The notes beneath the pieces are model-generated. The model worked only from the letters and a program-made list of their open reading frames with translations. It searched no databases and was not told the DNA's origin. The position numbers and the translations under genes are program-made. From Pseudomonadota bacterium (GTDB lineage Bacteria; Desulfobacterota; Desulfovibrionia; Desulfovibrionales; Desulfovibrionaceae), in NCBI GenBank assembly GCA_023403845.1, contig JAEYDL010000021.1, positions 32,412 to 96,411 of the forward strand: 64,000 bases of DNA, read 5' to 3'. Below are positions 1-8,748 of this stretch, piece after piece. The first letter of the stretch is position 1. The number at the start of each line of letters is the position of its first letter.

Positions 1-225
1 GAGCTGAAGTAACCGAACGTTCAGGCAGACCGATCCGAATCCATCACCCTGTGCCGCCCCTTCCGGGAGCGGCGCAGGGTGAACCGCACGTAGGCCCGTT
101 TCGGGTCGGTCGGTCCCCCTCAGAGTTTCCGCGAATCCTGCGCCCGACGTCGCGATATTCCGGAAAGCATCGGCTCTCCCCAGGCGGAACATTCCCGCCG
201 GAGGCACAAGCCAGCGAGCAGGTCC
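1..225. other. Region upstream of livH, with end of a preceding ORF and a hairpin
   Basis: The first twelve bases read Glu-Leu-Lys-stop on the plus strand and could be the last codons of the gene before livH. In liv operons that place is often held by the periplasmic binding protein, but nothing here proves it. Bases 45-57 and 69-81 form a 13-bp hairpin with one G-T pair and an 11-nt loop, with no T-tract after it. A structure of this kind between a binding-protein gene and permease genes often tunes relative mRNA levels; that role is inference. I see no clear promoter. Confidence 0.4.
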
Positions 226-1134
226 ATGGATTTACAATATTTCGTTGAACTCTTCTGCGGCGGTCTCACCAGAGGCAGCATCTACGCGCTGATCGCGCTG
301 GGCTACACCATGGTGTACGGGATCATCGAACTCATCAACTTCGCTCACGGCGAAATTTACATGATCGGCGCTTTCACGGCCCTTATCGTGGCCAGCGCGT
401 TGGGCATCATGGGGTTCCCCGCGGCGGGCGTAGTGGTGGTCGCCGCTCTGGCCGCGGTGATCTGGTGCGCGGCCTATGGCTTCACCATCGAGAAGGTGGC
501 CTACCGACCGCTGCGCGGCGCGCCCCGCCTTTCACCGCTGATTTCCGCCATCGGCATGTCCATTTTTCTTCAGAACTATGTGAGCCTGGCCCAAACCTCC
601 GATTTCGTGGCCTTTCCGCAGCTCATTCCCGAATTCGAATTTCTGGATCCGATCTCCTACGTCATCGGGACAAGCGACTTTCTGATCATCACGACGAGCC
701 TCGTGACCATGGTCGCCCTGACCCTGTTCATCCAGTACACCAAGATGGGCAAGGCCATGCGTGCGACGGCGCAGAACCGCAAGATGGCCATGCTTCTGGG
801 AATCGACGCCGACAAGATCATTTCCCTGACCTTCATCATCGGTTCATCGCTCGCCGCCATCGGCGGCGTGCTCATTGCCAACCATGTAGGACAGGTGAAC
901 TTCTACATCGGCTTCATCGCAGGCATCAAGGCCTTTACCGCCGCCGTGCTCGGAGGCATAGGCTCCATCCCCGGCGCCATGGTCGGCGGACTGGTGCTCG
1001 GCCTGTGCGAGAGCTTCGCCACCGGCTATATTTCCAGCGCCTATGAAGACGCCCTCGCCTTCGCACTGCTGGTGCTCATTCTCATCTTCCGTCCGGCGGG
1101 CATTCTCGGAAAGCCCAAGGTTCAAAAAGTCTAG
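226..1134 (+). CDS. livH: Branched-chain amino acid ABC transporter, permease LivH
   Basis: Inner-membrane permease of a high-affinity Leu/Ile/Val ABC importer. The 302-residue protein is almost wholly hydrophobic with about eight membrane spans. The N-terminal stretch GYTMVYGIIELINFAHGEIY is the LivH family signature, and the later segment around residues 240-260 (AFTAAVLGGIGSIPGAMVGG) holds the EAA-like coupling loop region. Length is normal for LivH (about 300). It is followed 9 bp later by livM and belongs to a tight livHMGF operon. The substrate could also be another amino acid or amide handled by this permease family; the exact ligand depends on a binding protein not in this window. Confidence 0.93.
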   Translation: MDLQYFVELFCGGLTRGSIYALIALGYTMVYGIIELINFAHGEIYMIGAFTALIVASALGIMGFPAAGVVVVAALAAVIWCAAYGFTIEKVAYRPLRGAPRLSPLISAIGMSIFLQNYVSLAQTSDFVAFPQLIPEFEFLDPISYVIGTSDFLIITTSLVTMVALTLFIQYTKMGKAMRATAQNRKMAMLLGIDADKIISLTFIIGSSLAAIGGVLIANHVGQVNFYIGFIAGIKAFTAAVLGGIGSIPGAMVGGLVLGLCESFATGYISSAYEDALAFALLVLILIFRPAGILGKPKVQKV

Positions 1135-1143
1135 GGGGTCGTC

Positions 1144-2394
1144 ATGAACGCTATCATCAAAGCGCTCCTCGTCAGCGTCTGGTTCATGTTTCTGACCTTT
1201 CCGCTGATCGTCATCAAGGTGGACACGCTGCACAACACCCTCGTGTTCCGCTGGGAAAACATGGCCTATATGGGTGTCGGAGCCTTTTTCCTCGCCCTGC
1301 TCTGGCGCTGGAGCATGGAGCGCAAGACCAGAGGTCCCCTCTCTTCCGGGCCGTCCCTCTTCACGCGGACGCTTGATCAGGTGCGGCAGCCCGGGACCCG
1401 GCGCATCTGTCTGGCACTGATCGCCGCACTGATGATCGCCATGCCGTTCATCAGTTCCATGTATCAGGTGAACATCATGATCTCGGCCATGACCTATGTC
1501 ATGCTCGGACTCGGACTGAACATCGTGGTGGGCCTCGCCGGCCAGCTCGTTCTCGGCTATGCGGCCTTCTATGCCGTCGGCGCGTACACCTACGGCCTGC
1601 TCGACACCTACTTCGGACTTGGCTTCTGGGCGGTTCTGCCCATCGGCGGCGTTATGGCCACGATTTTCGGACTGCTGCTCGGTTTCCCTGTTCTCCGCCT
1701 CCGGGGCGACTATCTTGCAATCGTCACCCTCGGCTTCGGCGAAATCATCCGTCTCGTTCTGGAAAACTGGACCGACGTGACCAAGGGATCCTTCGGCCTT
1801 TCCAATCTTCAGCGTCCCAGCCTGTTCGGCATGGAAATGGACGTTACCCAGGCCACCAGTTACATCTACTATATCGTGCTCGCCGCCGTGGTGCTCACGA
1901 TCATCGTCGTCGGCCGGCTCAAGAACTCGCGCGTCGGTCTGGCCCTTCAGGCCCTGCGTGAGGATGAAATCGCCTGCGAGGCCATGGGCATCGACCTCAC
2001 CAGGGTCAAGCTCTCCGCCTTCGCTCTCGGCTCCTGCTGGGCGGGATTCGCCGGGGTGATCTTCGCGGCCAAGACCACGTTCATCAACCCTGCGAGCTTC
2101 ACCTTCATGGAATCGGCCATGATTCTGTCCATGGTGGTGCTCGGCGGCATGGGGTCCGTGCTCGGCGTGACCATCGCGGCGCTGATCCTCGTGCTCGCGC
2201 CGGAATACCTGCGCGCCTTCTCCGAATACCGCATGCTGCTGTTCGGCGCGGTCATGGTCATCATGATGATCTATCGTCCGCAAGGACTCATTTCCGGCGA
2301 AAAGCGCACCTACAAGATCAACAACAAGGATGCGGTGGACGCGACGCCCTCGCCCATTGCCGACACCGCCGCGCCCACAGGAGGTCAGGCATGA
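1144..2394 (+). CDS. livM: Branched-chain amino acid ABC transporter, permease LivM
   Basis: Second membrane subunit of the Liv importer, 416 residues. The N-terminal about 90 residues hold two or three extra membrane spans and a basic loop typical of long LivM proteins. The core from about residue 105 carries the family pattern GLGLNIVVGLAGQLVLGYAA and, near the C-terminus, GGMGSVLGVTIAALIL. The last about 35 residues are hydrophilic and rich in Ala, Pro and Thr, probably a disordered cytoplasmic tail. Its stop codon overlaps the livG start by 4 bp (ATGA arrangement), which implies translational coupling. Confidence 0.93.
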   Translation: MNAIIKALLVSVWFMFLTFPLIVIKVDTLHNTLVFRWENMAYMGVGAFFLALLWRWSMERKTRGPLSSGPSLFTRTLDQVRQPGTRRICLALIAALMIAMPFISSMYQVNIMISAMTYVMLGLGLNIVVGLAGQLVLGYAAFYAVGAYTYGLLDTYFGLGFWAVLPIGGVMATIFGLLLGFPVLRLRGDYLAIVTLGFGEIIRLVLENWTDVTKGSFGLSNLQRPSLFGMEMDVTQATSYIYYIVLAAVVLTIIVVGRLKNSRVGLALQALREDEIACEAMGIDLTRVKLSAFALGSCWAGFAGVIFAAKTTFINPASFTFMESAMILSMVVLGGMGSVLGVTIAALILVLAPEYLRAFSEYRMLLFGAVMVIMMIYRPQGLISGEKRTYKINNKDAVDATPSPIADTAAPTGGQA

Positions 2395-3194
2395 GCGTCC
2401 CCGTGCTTGAAGTCACCGGCCTTTCCAAGAACTTCGGTGGATTGCGCGCTCTGAACGACGTTGATCTCACCATCAACAAACAGGAGATTGTCGCGCTCAT
2501 CGGCCCCAACGGCGCAGGCAAGACTACGTTCTTCAACTGCATCACGGGTATCTATACCCCCACCGAAGGAACCGTCCTGCTGCATCTGCCCGAGCGCCAT
2601 GGCTCTCCGTCCCGCTCCGTCCCGCTCAACGGCCTCAAGCCCAATCAGATCACGGAACTCGGCATGGCGCGGACATTTCAGAACATCCGTCTGTTCCCCT
2701 CCATGACCGTGCTCGAAAACGTGCTCATCGGCCGTCATTGCAGAACCCGCGCGGGCATTCTCGGCGCGGTGCTGCAGGACCCGCGCACGCGGGCAGAAGA
2801 ACAGGCAGCCGTAGATCGCAGCTATGAGCTGCTGCACGAGGTGGGACTGGCCCAACATTACAACGAGGAAGCCAGAAATCTTCCCTACGGAGCACAGAGA
2901 CGTCTGGAAATCGCCCGTGCTCTGGCCACCGATCCCGCCGTGCTCCTGCTTGACGAACCCGCTGCAGGCATGAATCCTCAGGAAACCTTGGAACTCAAGT
3001 CTCTGGTCCTGCACCTGCGCGAACGGCTTGAACTGTCCATTCTCCTGATCGAGCACGACATGGGCATGGTGATGTCCCTTTCGGACCGCATCTACGTTAT
3101 GGAATACGGCTCCCGCATCGCCATGGGAACGCCGCGGGAAGTGCGCGCCAATCCCAGGGTCATCAAGGCCTACCTTGGAGAGTCTGATGCTTGA
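2391..3194 (+). CDS. livG: Branched-chain amino acid ABC transporter, ATPase LivG
   Basis: Cytoplasmic ATPase subunit of the Liv importer, 267 residues. Walker A is GPNGAGKTT at about residues 38-46. In place of the strict LSGGQ motif it has LPYGAQRRLEIARAL, as LivG proteins do, followed by Walker B LLLDEPAAGMNP and the switch His in LLIEHDMGMVM. It pairs with LivF to drive LivHM. The start overlaps livM by 4 bp and the 3' end overlaps livF by 8 bp, so the four genes are expressed as a unit. Confidence 0.94.
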   Translation: MSVPVLEVTGLSKNFGGLRALNDVDLTINKQEIVALIGPNGAGKTTFFNCITGIYTPTEGTVLLHLPERHGSPSRSVPLNGLKPNQITELGMARTFQNIRLFPSMTVLENVLIGRHCRTRAGILGAVLQDPRTRAEEQAAVDRSYELLHEVGLAQHYNEEARNLPYGAQRRLEIARALATDPAVLLLDEPAAGMNPQETLELKSLVLHLRERLELSILLIEHDMGMVMSLSDRIYVMEYGSRIAMGTPREVRANPRVIKAYLGESDA

Positions 3195-3891
3195 ACTTCG
3201 CGGAATCAATACCTATTATGGAAATATTCAGGCTCTGCGCGATGTTGACATGCACATCGCGGAGGGAGAGATCGTCACGCTCATCGGGGCCAACGGCGCA
3301 GGCAAGAGCACCACGCTCATGACCATCTGCGGCGGCACGCCGCCGCGTTCGGGTGAAGTTCTCTTCCGGGGCAAGCCGATTCAGCACCTGAAGCCCAACA
3401 AGATTGTTGCGCTGGGCATCAGTCAGGTGCCCGAAGGCAGACTTATCTTCCCGGACCTCACCGTTCAGGAAAATCTCGACCTCGGGGCGTTTCTGCGCAA
3501 TGACCAGAACGGCATCCGCCACGATATGGAATACATCTTCGATCTGTTCCCCATTCTGGCTCAGCGCCGGCGTCAGACGGGCGGCACGCTTTCCGGCGGC
3601 GAACAGCAGATGCTTGCCATTTCCCGCGCCATCATGGCCCGTCCCAGCCTGCTTCTGCTGGACGAACCTTCCCTTGGCCTTGCCCCCATCATCATCCAGC
3701 AGATCTTCACCATCATCGAAAAGATCAATGCGGACGGCACTACCGTCTTTCTGGTGGAACAAAACGCCAATCAGGCTCTTCGAATCGCTCACCGCGCCTA
3801 TGTGATGGAAAACGGCCGCATCGTCATGGAAGATGCGGCCGACAGCCTGCTTGCCAATCCTGACGTCCAGAAAGCCTATCTGGGCATGTAG
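3187..3891 (+). CDS. livF: Branched-chain amino acid ABC transporter, ATPase LivF
   Basis: Second ATPase of the Liv importer, 234 residues. Walker A is GANGAGKST, the signature is LSGGEQQMLAISRAI, Walker B is LLLDEPSLGLAP and the switch region is FLVEQNANQAL. A TTG codon 12 bp upstream is in frame, but I chose the ATG at 3187: the bases TTGGAGAG just before it give a good ribosome binding site, and the product then begins MLELRGINTYYG, the usual LivF start. The gene overlaps the end of livG by 8 bp and ends the operon just before a strong terminator. Confidence 0.94.
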   Translation: MLELRGINTYYGNIQALRDVDMHIAEGEIVTLIGANGAGKSTTLMTICGGTPPRSGEVLFRGKPIQHLKPNKIVALGISQVPEGRLIFPDLTVQENLDLGAFLRNDQNGIRHDMEYIFDLFPILAQRRRQTGGTLSGGEQQMLAISRAIMARPSLLLLDEPSLGLAPIIIQQIFTIIEKINADGTTVFLVEQNANQALRIAHRAYVMENGRIVMEDAADSLLANPDVQKAYLGM

Positions 3892-3910
3892 AAAACCTTT
3901 TGCTTCTTTC

Positions 3911-3944
3911 AGGGGGAAAGCGTCGGCTTTTCCCCCTCTTTTTT
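3911..3944 (+). terminator. Rho-independent terminator of livHMGF
   Basis: An AGGGGGAAA arm at 3911-3919 pairs with TTTCCCCCT at 3929-3937 across a loop of about nine bases and is followed by CTTTTTT. It lies 19 bp after the livF stop codon, as expected for the end of the operon. Confidence 0.9.
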
Positions 3945-4390
3945 GTTCGGTTCCGTCATGAGAACCGGTCGCTGTCCTGTTCATGGCGTTTCGGGGAATC
4001 AGCGAGAAAATTTCTCCTTTTTCAGCTTTCGTCGAAAAACCGCCGCCCCCGATGCGTCATGAATCTGCCGTCGCGACGGCTCCTCCCGACCATGACGGAA
4101 TCCTGCGGCTTCCTGCTCCAATAACGGGTCGAAGATATCGCCTGCCGTCCCCTTCCTGTCGAGACTTCATCAAAAATTTCCGTCGAAAGGCATGCAGCAA
4201 AGCAGTGAACGTCCCGTGCACGCCATCTCCTTCAAGTCCGACGGGACTCAGGGCTGAACCATACACCGCGGACCGCCGTCTTCACCTGTATAAGTCAGCC
4301 TTGTCAGCCCAACAGGGAACCTGTCCTGTCTTTCCCCGCCCTTGCGGTCAGACACAGGGGACATGCTCTGTGCATGCTCTCGGCGTCGCT
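3945..4390. other. Non-coding stretch between liv terminator and kdp promoter region
   Basis: About 450 bp with no ORF that shows coding character on either strand; the short ORFs here have Arg/Pro/Ser-rich compositions typical of noise. A few small inverted repeats occur (for example near 4310-4380), none with a T-tract. I looked for a c-di-AMP (ydaO-type) riboswitch because such elements can control K+ uptake genes and saw none. Confidence 0.5.
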
Positions 4391-4393
4391 CGC

Positions 4394-4458
4394 TTTAATG
4401 CAAATTTAATATGAAGCTCCATTTCTTAATACCGTTTTAATACCCTCTTTCCTACTAT
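4394..4458 (+). promoter_or_regulatory. Candidate KdpE operator and kdp promoter
   Basis: Four six-base boxes lie in AT-rich DNA upstream of the kdp genes: TTTAAT at 4394, TTTAAT at 4405, CTTAAT at 4425 and TTTAAT at 4436. Each pair has an 11-bp period and the pairs are 31 bp apart, so all sit on one face of the helix. Direct repeats with 10-11 bp period are typical of OmpR/PhoB-family sites, and the E. coli KdpE site is also a T-rich direct repeat with 11-bp spacing. A weak -10-like TACTAT follows at 4453. KdpE is encoded at the end of this locus. Binding is inferred, not shown. Confidence 0.5.
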
Positions 4459-4562
4459 CGGCCTCCGCATTCGCCTGCGGGTTTTGGAAGAATCCCCCCG
4501 TCCGGGCGATCGACGCCTGACGAAGAAACGCCAGGAACATGTGAAGGAGCAAGGAGTGTCGT

Positions 4563-4655
4563 ATGGATTTCTTTATGATTGGCACACTGGTCATCTGTTT
4601 TTTATTGGTCATCGCGCTTGCCTGCTGGTGCGAATCCCAGGTTGACGAAAAATAA
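4563..4655 (+). CDS. Small membrane protein preceding kdpF (30 aa)
   Basis: This ORF encodes 30 residues with one membrane span (IGTLVICFLLVIALAC) followed by a polar tail ending in DEK. It has a good ribosome binding site (AGGAG eight bases before the ATG) and is the first ORF of the kdp operon, 14 bp before kdpF. Small single-span proteins of unknown function sit at this place in some other kdp operons, with a similar Cys-containing end of the helix; that comparison is from memory. It may be an accessory subunit of the KdpFABC pump like KdpF, or a leader peptide whose translation feeds into kdpF. Function unknown. Confidence 0.65.
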   Translation: MDFFMIGTLVICFLLVIALACWCESQVDEK

Positions 4656-4669
4656 AGGAGTATTTCCAC

Positions 4670-4747
4670 ATGCTCGTACTTGGAATTCTGATCGCTGCGC
4701 TGTGCCTGTATCTGGTATACGCGCTTGCAAACCCGGAAAAGTTCTAA
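4670..4747 (+). CDS. kdpF: K+-transporting ATPase small subunit KdpF (25 aa)
   Basis: KdpF is a very short single-span protein that stabilises the KdpABC complex in the inner membrane. The 25-residue product is one hydrophobic helix that ends LVYALANPEKF, matching the family ending (LV.AL..PE.F). A ribosome binding site (AAAGGAG) overlaps the end of the upstream small ORF. It is 21 bp before kdpA, its normal position. The gene is short enough to be missed by automatic annotation. Confidence 0.85.
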   Translation: MLVLGILIAALCLYLVYALANPEKF

Positions 4748-4768
4748 CGGCAATATAAGGGACAAAAG

Positions 4769-6493
4769 ATGTTGGAAATCATACTTTTTCTGGCGGTCTT
4801 TATTGTCGTGATTTTCCCGACCGGGAAGTATCTCTACCATATCGCCACAGATCAGCGCACTTTCGCCGATTGCGTATTTGACCGTCTGGACAACGCCATC
4901 TACCGGATATGCGGCATCGACAACGCCGGAATGGGCTGGAAGAAATACACCGTGGCTCTTGTCGCCACCAACGCGGCGATGGTCTTCATCGGCTATCTGA
5001 TTCTGCGCATTCAGTTCATTCCGTGGTTCAATCCCAACGGCATCGGCTCAATGGAAGCCAGTTTGTCATTCAACACCATCATCAGTTTCATGACAAACAC
5101 CAACCTGCAGCACTATTCGGGCGAATCCGGCCTTTCCTACCTGAGCCAGATGCTGGTCATCATCTACATGATGTTCACATCCGCAGCCACCGGCGGAGCC
5201 GTAGTCATGGCCTTTGTTCGCGGTCTTTCCGGAACCTGCACGAATCTGGGCAACTTCTATCGGGATCTTGTCCGGAATACGACCCGCGTGCTGCTGCCGC
5301 TCGCCATCGTGGTGGGGCTGGTTCTCGTGTCGCAGGGCAGCCCGCAGAACTTCTCACCCAACGTCACCGTACAGACCATCGAGGGCAAGTCCCAGGACAT
5401 CGCCATGGGTCCCATCGCTTCGCTCGTGAGCATCAAGCACCTGGGAACCAACGGCGGCGGATTTCTTGGAGCAAACTCCACCACGCCGCTGGAAAACCCC
5501 AATGCATTCACCAGCATGCTTGAAATGCTGTCCATGATGTTACTGCCGGGTTCCTTTGTCGTCATGTTCGGTTTCATGGTACGTGACCGCCGCAGACAGA
5601 AGGCGGAAAAGGAAGGCAAGAGCGCAGGCATCCTGCTGGGCGGTGAAGCCAAACCCGTCTTCGCCGTCATGTTCGCCATCTTCCTCATCGGTCTGGCAGC
5701 CTGCTACACGTCGGAACTCGCCGGTAACCCAAGACTGGAACAGGTCGGCCTGAATCAGGATATGGGCAGCATGGAAGGCAAGGAGGTGCGCTTCGGCATC
5801 GCCCAGTCCGCCACTTTCACGACCGTGACCACATCCTTCACCACCGGTACAGTCAACAACATGCACGACACGCTGACGCCCATCGGCGGTATGGTGCCTC
5901 TCGTCAACATGATGCTCAACTTCGTGTTCGGCGGCGAGGGGGTCGGTCTGGTCAACATGCTCATCTACGTGATTTTGACCGTGTTCATCTGCGGACTGAT
6001 GGTAGGACGCACGCCCGAATACCTTGCTAAAAAGATCGAAGGCAAGGAAATGAAGTTGGCGGCCCTGTGCATCATCATCCATCCGCTGCTGATCCTCGGC
6101 TTTTCCGCTCTGGCAGTGGCCGTGCCGGATGGTCTGGCGGGCATTACCAACCCCGGTCCGCACGGTCTGACGCAGGTCCTGTACGAATACTCCTCTTCCG
6201 CCGCCAACAACGGCTCCGGTTTTGAAGGACTCGCCGACAACTCCGTGTTCTGGAACGTCACAGCCGGTCTGGCCATGTTCTTCGGCCGCTATCTGTCCAT
6301 CGTCATCGCTCTGGCCATCTCCAGCTCGCTCATGCTGAAACAGCCGGTCAGCGAATCCATCGGTACCCTGAGAACCGATACCCGCACCTTTGCCATATCG
6401 TTGTTCATGGTCGTCGTAATCATCGCCGCGCTGACGTTTTTCCCCGCGCTGGTTCTTGGACCGCTTACGGAACACATGATTTTGTGGGGCTAG
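4769..6493 (+). CDS. kdpA: K+-transporting ATPase subunit A (channel-like)
   Basis: KdpA is the K+-binding, channel-like subunit of the KdpFABC pump. The 574-residue protein has about ten membrane spans. The four selectivity-filter loops can be seen: TNTNLQHYSGE (about residues 110-120), GTNGGGFLGANSTTPLENP (about 227-245), TTSFTTGTVNNMHD (about 353-366) and NNGSGFEGL (about 476-484). Length is close to the usual 560 residues. It lies directly upstream of kdpB with a 12-bp gap, in the canonical order. Confidence 0.97.
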   Translation: MLEIILFLAVFIVVIFPTGKYLYHIATDQRTFADCVFDRLDNAIYRICGIDNAGMGWKKYTVALVATNAAMVFIGYLILRIQFIPWFNPNGIGSMEASLSFNTIISFMTNTNLQHYSGESGLSYLSQMLVIIYMMFTSAATGGAVVMAFVRGLSGTCTNLGNFYRDLVRNTTRVLLPLAIVVGLVLVSQGSPQNFSPNVTVQTIEGKSQDIAMGPIASLVSIKHLGTNGGGFLGANSTTPLENPNAFTSMLEMLSMMLLPGSFVVMFGFMVRDRRRQKAEKEGKSAGILLGGEAKPVFAVMFAIFLIGLAACYTSELAGNPRLEQVGLNQDMGSMEGKEVRFGIAQSATFTTVTTSFTTGTVNNMHDTLTPIGGMVPLVNMMLNFVFGGEGVGLVNMLIYVILTVFICGLMVGRTPEYLAKKIEGKEMKLAALCIIIHPLLILGFSALAVAVPDGLAGITNPGPHGLTQVLYEYSSSAANNGSGFEGLADNSVFWNVTAGLAMFFGRYLSIVIALAISSSLMLKQPVSESIGTLRTDTRTFAISLFMVVVIIAALTFFPALVLGPLTEHMILWG

Positions 6494-6505
6494 GAGTATA
6501 CGAAC

Positions 6506-8560
6506 ATGAGCAGAAACACGAAAACCTCATTCATTACTGCAGATATTCTGAAATCGTCTCTGGTAGGAGCCGTTACGAAGCTGAACCCCGCGTACATGAT
6601 CAAAAACCCGGTCATGTTCGTGGTGGAGGTAGGTTTCGTGGTGACGCTGCTGCTGTGCTTCTTCCCGAACATCTTCGGCGGCGACGGCAGCAACCTTACG
6701 GCCTACAACGCCATCGTATCCATCATTCTGCTGGTCACGCTGCTGTTCGCCAACTTCGCCGAAGCCGTGGCCGAAGGCCGGGGCAAGGCGCAGGCCGAAA
6801 GCCTGAAAAAAACGCAAAAGGACATGCAGGCCCGCATTCTGGGCGCGAACGGCTCGGAAACCATCATCAACGCCAATGAACTGAAAAAGGGCGATCTGGT
6901 GCTGGTCAAGGCTGGCGAACTCATTCCCAACGACGGGGAAGTCGTCGAAGGCGTGGCTTCCGTAGATGAATCCGCCATCACCGGCGAATCCGCTCCGGTC
7001 CTGAAGGAAAGCGGCGGCGATTTCTCGTCCGTCACCGGCGGCACCACCGTCGCCAGCGACTGGCTCAAAATCCGCATCACGTCCAATCCTGGGGAATCCT
7101 TCCTGGACAAGATGATCGCTCTGGTCGAAGGAGCTTCCCGCAAGAAGACCCCCAACGAAATCGCGCTGAACACACTGCTGGTCAGCCTGACCATCATCTT
7201 CATGATCGTCGTCGTCAGCCTGTATCCCATGGCCGTGTACAGCGGCGTACAGTTGCCGATCTCCACTCTGATCGCTCTGACCGTGTGCCTGATCCCCACG
7301 ACCATCGGCGGCCTGCTGTCCGCCATAGGCATCGCCGGCATGGACCGTGTGGCGCGCTTCAACGTGATTGCCCTCTCCGGCAAGGCTGTTGAAGTCTGCG
7401 GCGACGTGGACACCATGATTCTGGACAAGACCGGCACCATCACCTACGGCAACCGTATGGCCGCAGAATTCATTCCCGTACGCGGTGTAGATCACAGGGA
7501 ACTTATCAGGTATGCCGTAACAAGTTCGCTGGAAGACGACACTCCTGAAGGCAAGTCGGTCGTCGAACTTGGCGAAAAGCTGAGCGGAATGCATGTGGAA
7601 GCAGTTCAGGGCATGGAATTCATTCCCTTCACCGCGCAGACCCGCATGAGCGGCGTGGACCTTCCCGACGGAACGCAGATCCGCAAGGGCGCTTCCGATG
7701 CCATTCAGAGTTATGTGAAAGAAAGAGGCGGCATTCTTCCCGACGATCTGGAAGGGCACGTCAATCATGTCGCCGAAAAGGGCGGCACGCCTCTGGTCGT
7801 CAGCGTTAACAATCGCATTCTGGGCGTCATCTACCTCAAGGACACCATCAAGGCCGGTCTGGTGGAACGTTTCGCCCGCCTGCGCGCCATCGGCATCAAG
7901 ACCATCATGTGCACTGGCGACAATCCGCTGACCGCCGCGACCATTGCCCAGGAAGCCGGCGTGGACAGCTTCATCGCCCAATGCAAGCCCGAGGACAAAA
8001 TCCGGGCCATCAAGGCCGAACAGGCCAACGGAAAGGTCGTCGCCATGACCGGCGACGGCACCAACGACGCCCCCGCCCTCGCGCAGGCCAACGTGGGCAT
8101 CGCCATGAACAGCGGCACTCAGGCGGCCAAGGAAGCGGCAAACATGGTCGATCTCGACTCCGACCCCACCAAGATGCTGGACGTGGTGGAAATCGGCAAG
8201 CAGCTCCTGATCACGCGCGGCTCGCTGACGACGTTCAGCATCGCCAACGACATCGCCAAATACTTCGCCATCATTCCGGCGATGTTCATGGTCGTGATTC
8301 CTCAGCTGCAGGTCCTGAACGTCATGGGTCTGGCCACTCCGTTCAGCGCCATTCTGTCCGCCCTGATCTTCAACGCCATCATCATTCCGTGCCTGATTCC
8401 TCTGGCCATGCGCGGCGTAGCCTACAAGCCGATGCGCGCGGAAAAGATGCTGGCCCGCAACATGCTCATTTACGGCCTCGGCGGCGTCGTCACGCCCTTC
8501 GTAGGCATCAAGCTGATCGACCTCATCATCGCCCCCATGCTGGCGACAATGGGAATGTAA
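6506..8560 (+). CDS. kdpB: K+-transporting P-type ATPase subunit B
   Basis: Catalytic P-type ATPase subunit that drives K+ uptake through KdpA. The 684-residue protein carries the actuator motif SAITGESAP, in which the Ser corresponds to the site of inhibitory phosphorylation known in E. coli KdpB. It also has the phosphorylation site DKTGTITYG, the nucleotide domain motif KGASDAIQ, and the hinge motifs MCTGDNPLTAAT and MTGDGTNDAPALAQANVG. All catalytic residues are present. Length is normal. The gap to kdpC (217 bp) is unusually long for this operon. Confidence 0.97.
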   Translation: MSRNTKTSFITADILKSSLVGAVTKLNPAYMIKNPVMFVVEVGFVVTLLLCFFPNIFGGDGSNLTAYNAIVSIILLVTLLFANFAEAVAEGRGKAQAESLKKTQKDMQARILGANGSETIINANELKKGDLVLVKAGELIPNDGEVVEGVASVDESAITGESAPVLKESGGDFSSVTGGTTVASDWLKIRITSNPGESFLDKMIALVEGASRKKTPNEIALNTLLVSLTIIFMIVVVSLYPMAVYSGVQLPISTLIALTVCLIPTTIGGLLSAIGIAGMDRVARFNVIALSGKAVEVCGDVDTMILDKTGTITYGNRMAAEFIPVRGVDHRELIRYAVTSSLEDDTPEGKSVVELGEKLSGMHVEAVQGMEFIPFTAQTRMSGVDLPDGTQIRKGASDAIQSYVKERGGILPDDLEGHVNHVAEKGGTPLVVSVNNRILGVIYLKDTIKAGLVERFARLRAIGIKTIMCTGDNPLTAATIAQEAGVDSFIAQCKPEDKIRAIKAEQANGKVVAMTGDGTNDAPALAQANVGIAMNSGTQAAKEAANMVDLDSDPTKMLDVVEIGKQLLITRGSLTTFSIANDIAKYFAIIPAMFMVVIPQLQVLNVMGLATPFSAILSALIFNAIIIPCLIPLAMRGVAYKPMRAEKMLARNMLIYGLGGVVTPFVGIKLIDLIIAPMLATMGM

Positions 8561-8569
8561 CAGATAACC

Positions 8570-8598
8570 GCGGCGACCGTGCGACCACGCACGGCCGC
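8570..8598 (+). repeat. GC-rich hairpin after kdpB
   Basis: CCGTGCG at 8577-8583 pairs with CGCACGG at 8588-8594 over an ACCA loop, and the outer GCGG (8570-8573) pairs with CCGC (8595-8598) around a three-base bulge. No T-tract follows, so it is unlikely to be a strong terminator. It may be an RNA processing or stability element between kdpB and kdpC. Confidence 0.55.
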
Positions 8599-8714
8599 CC
8601 CCAACATCTTGCAATCAAAGCCTGGAATGCTCTCTCCGAAGGAAAACGGACTGGCTCCCGCAGGCGAAGAGAACAGGAACTCTCAGTCCGCACGCGTAGA
8701 GTCGAACAATCCTT

Positions 8715-8748
8715 CAGAAAAAACTGAATCAACGTACAGAAAAAACTG
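8715..8748 (+). repeat. Two copies of CAGAAAAAACTG, 22 bp apart, before kdpC
   Basis: The 12-mer CAGAAAAAACTG occurs at 8715-8726 and again, identical, at 8737-8748. The copies start 22 bp apart (two helical turns), each with an A6 tract flanked by CAG/CTG. They lie 30-60 bp upstream of the kdpC start. Phased A-tracts can bend DNA or form a regulator site. The role is unknown. Confidence 0.5.

Noticed and set aside
844..2283. A 479-codon minus-strand ORF opposite livM
   Set aside because: It is extremely rich in His, Glu, Asp and Gly, the mark of an antisense frame of a membrane protein gene in high-GC DNA. LivM on the plus strand is clear.
3983..4414. A 143-codon plus-strand ORF between liv and kdp
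   Set aside because: Random-looking composition, no ribosome binding site, and its end runs into the phased promoter boxes.
6527..8614. A 695-codon minus-strand ORF opposite kdpB
   Set aside because: Antisense shadow with no domain; all P-type ATPase motifs are on the plus strand.
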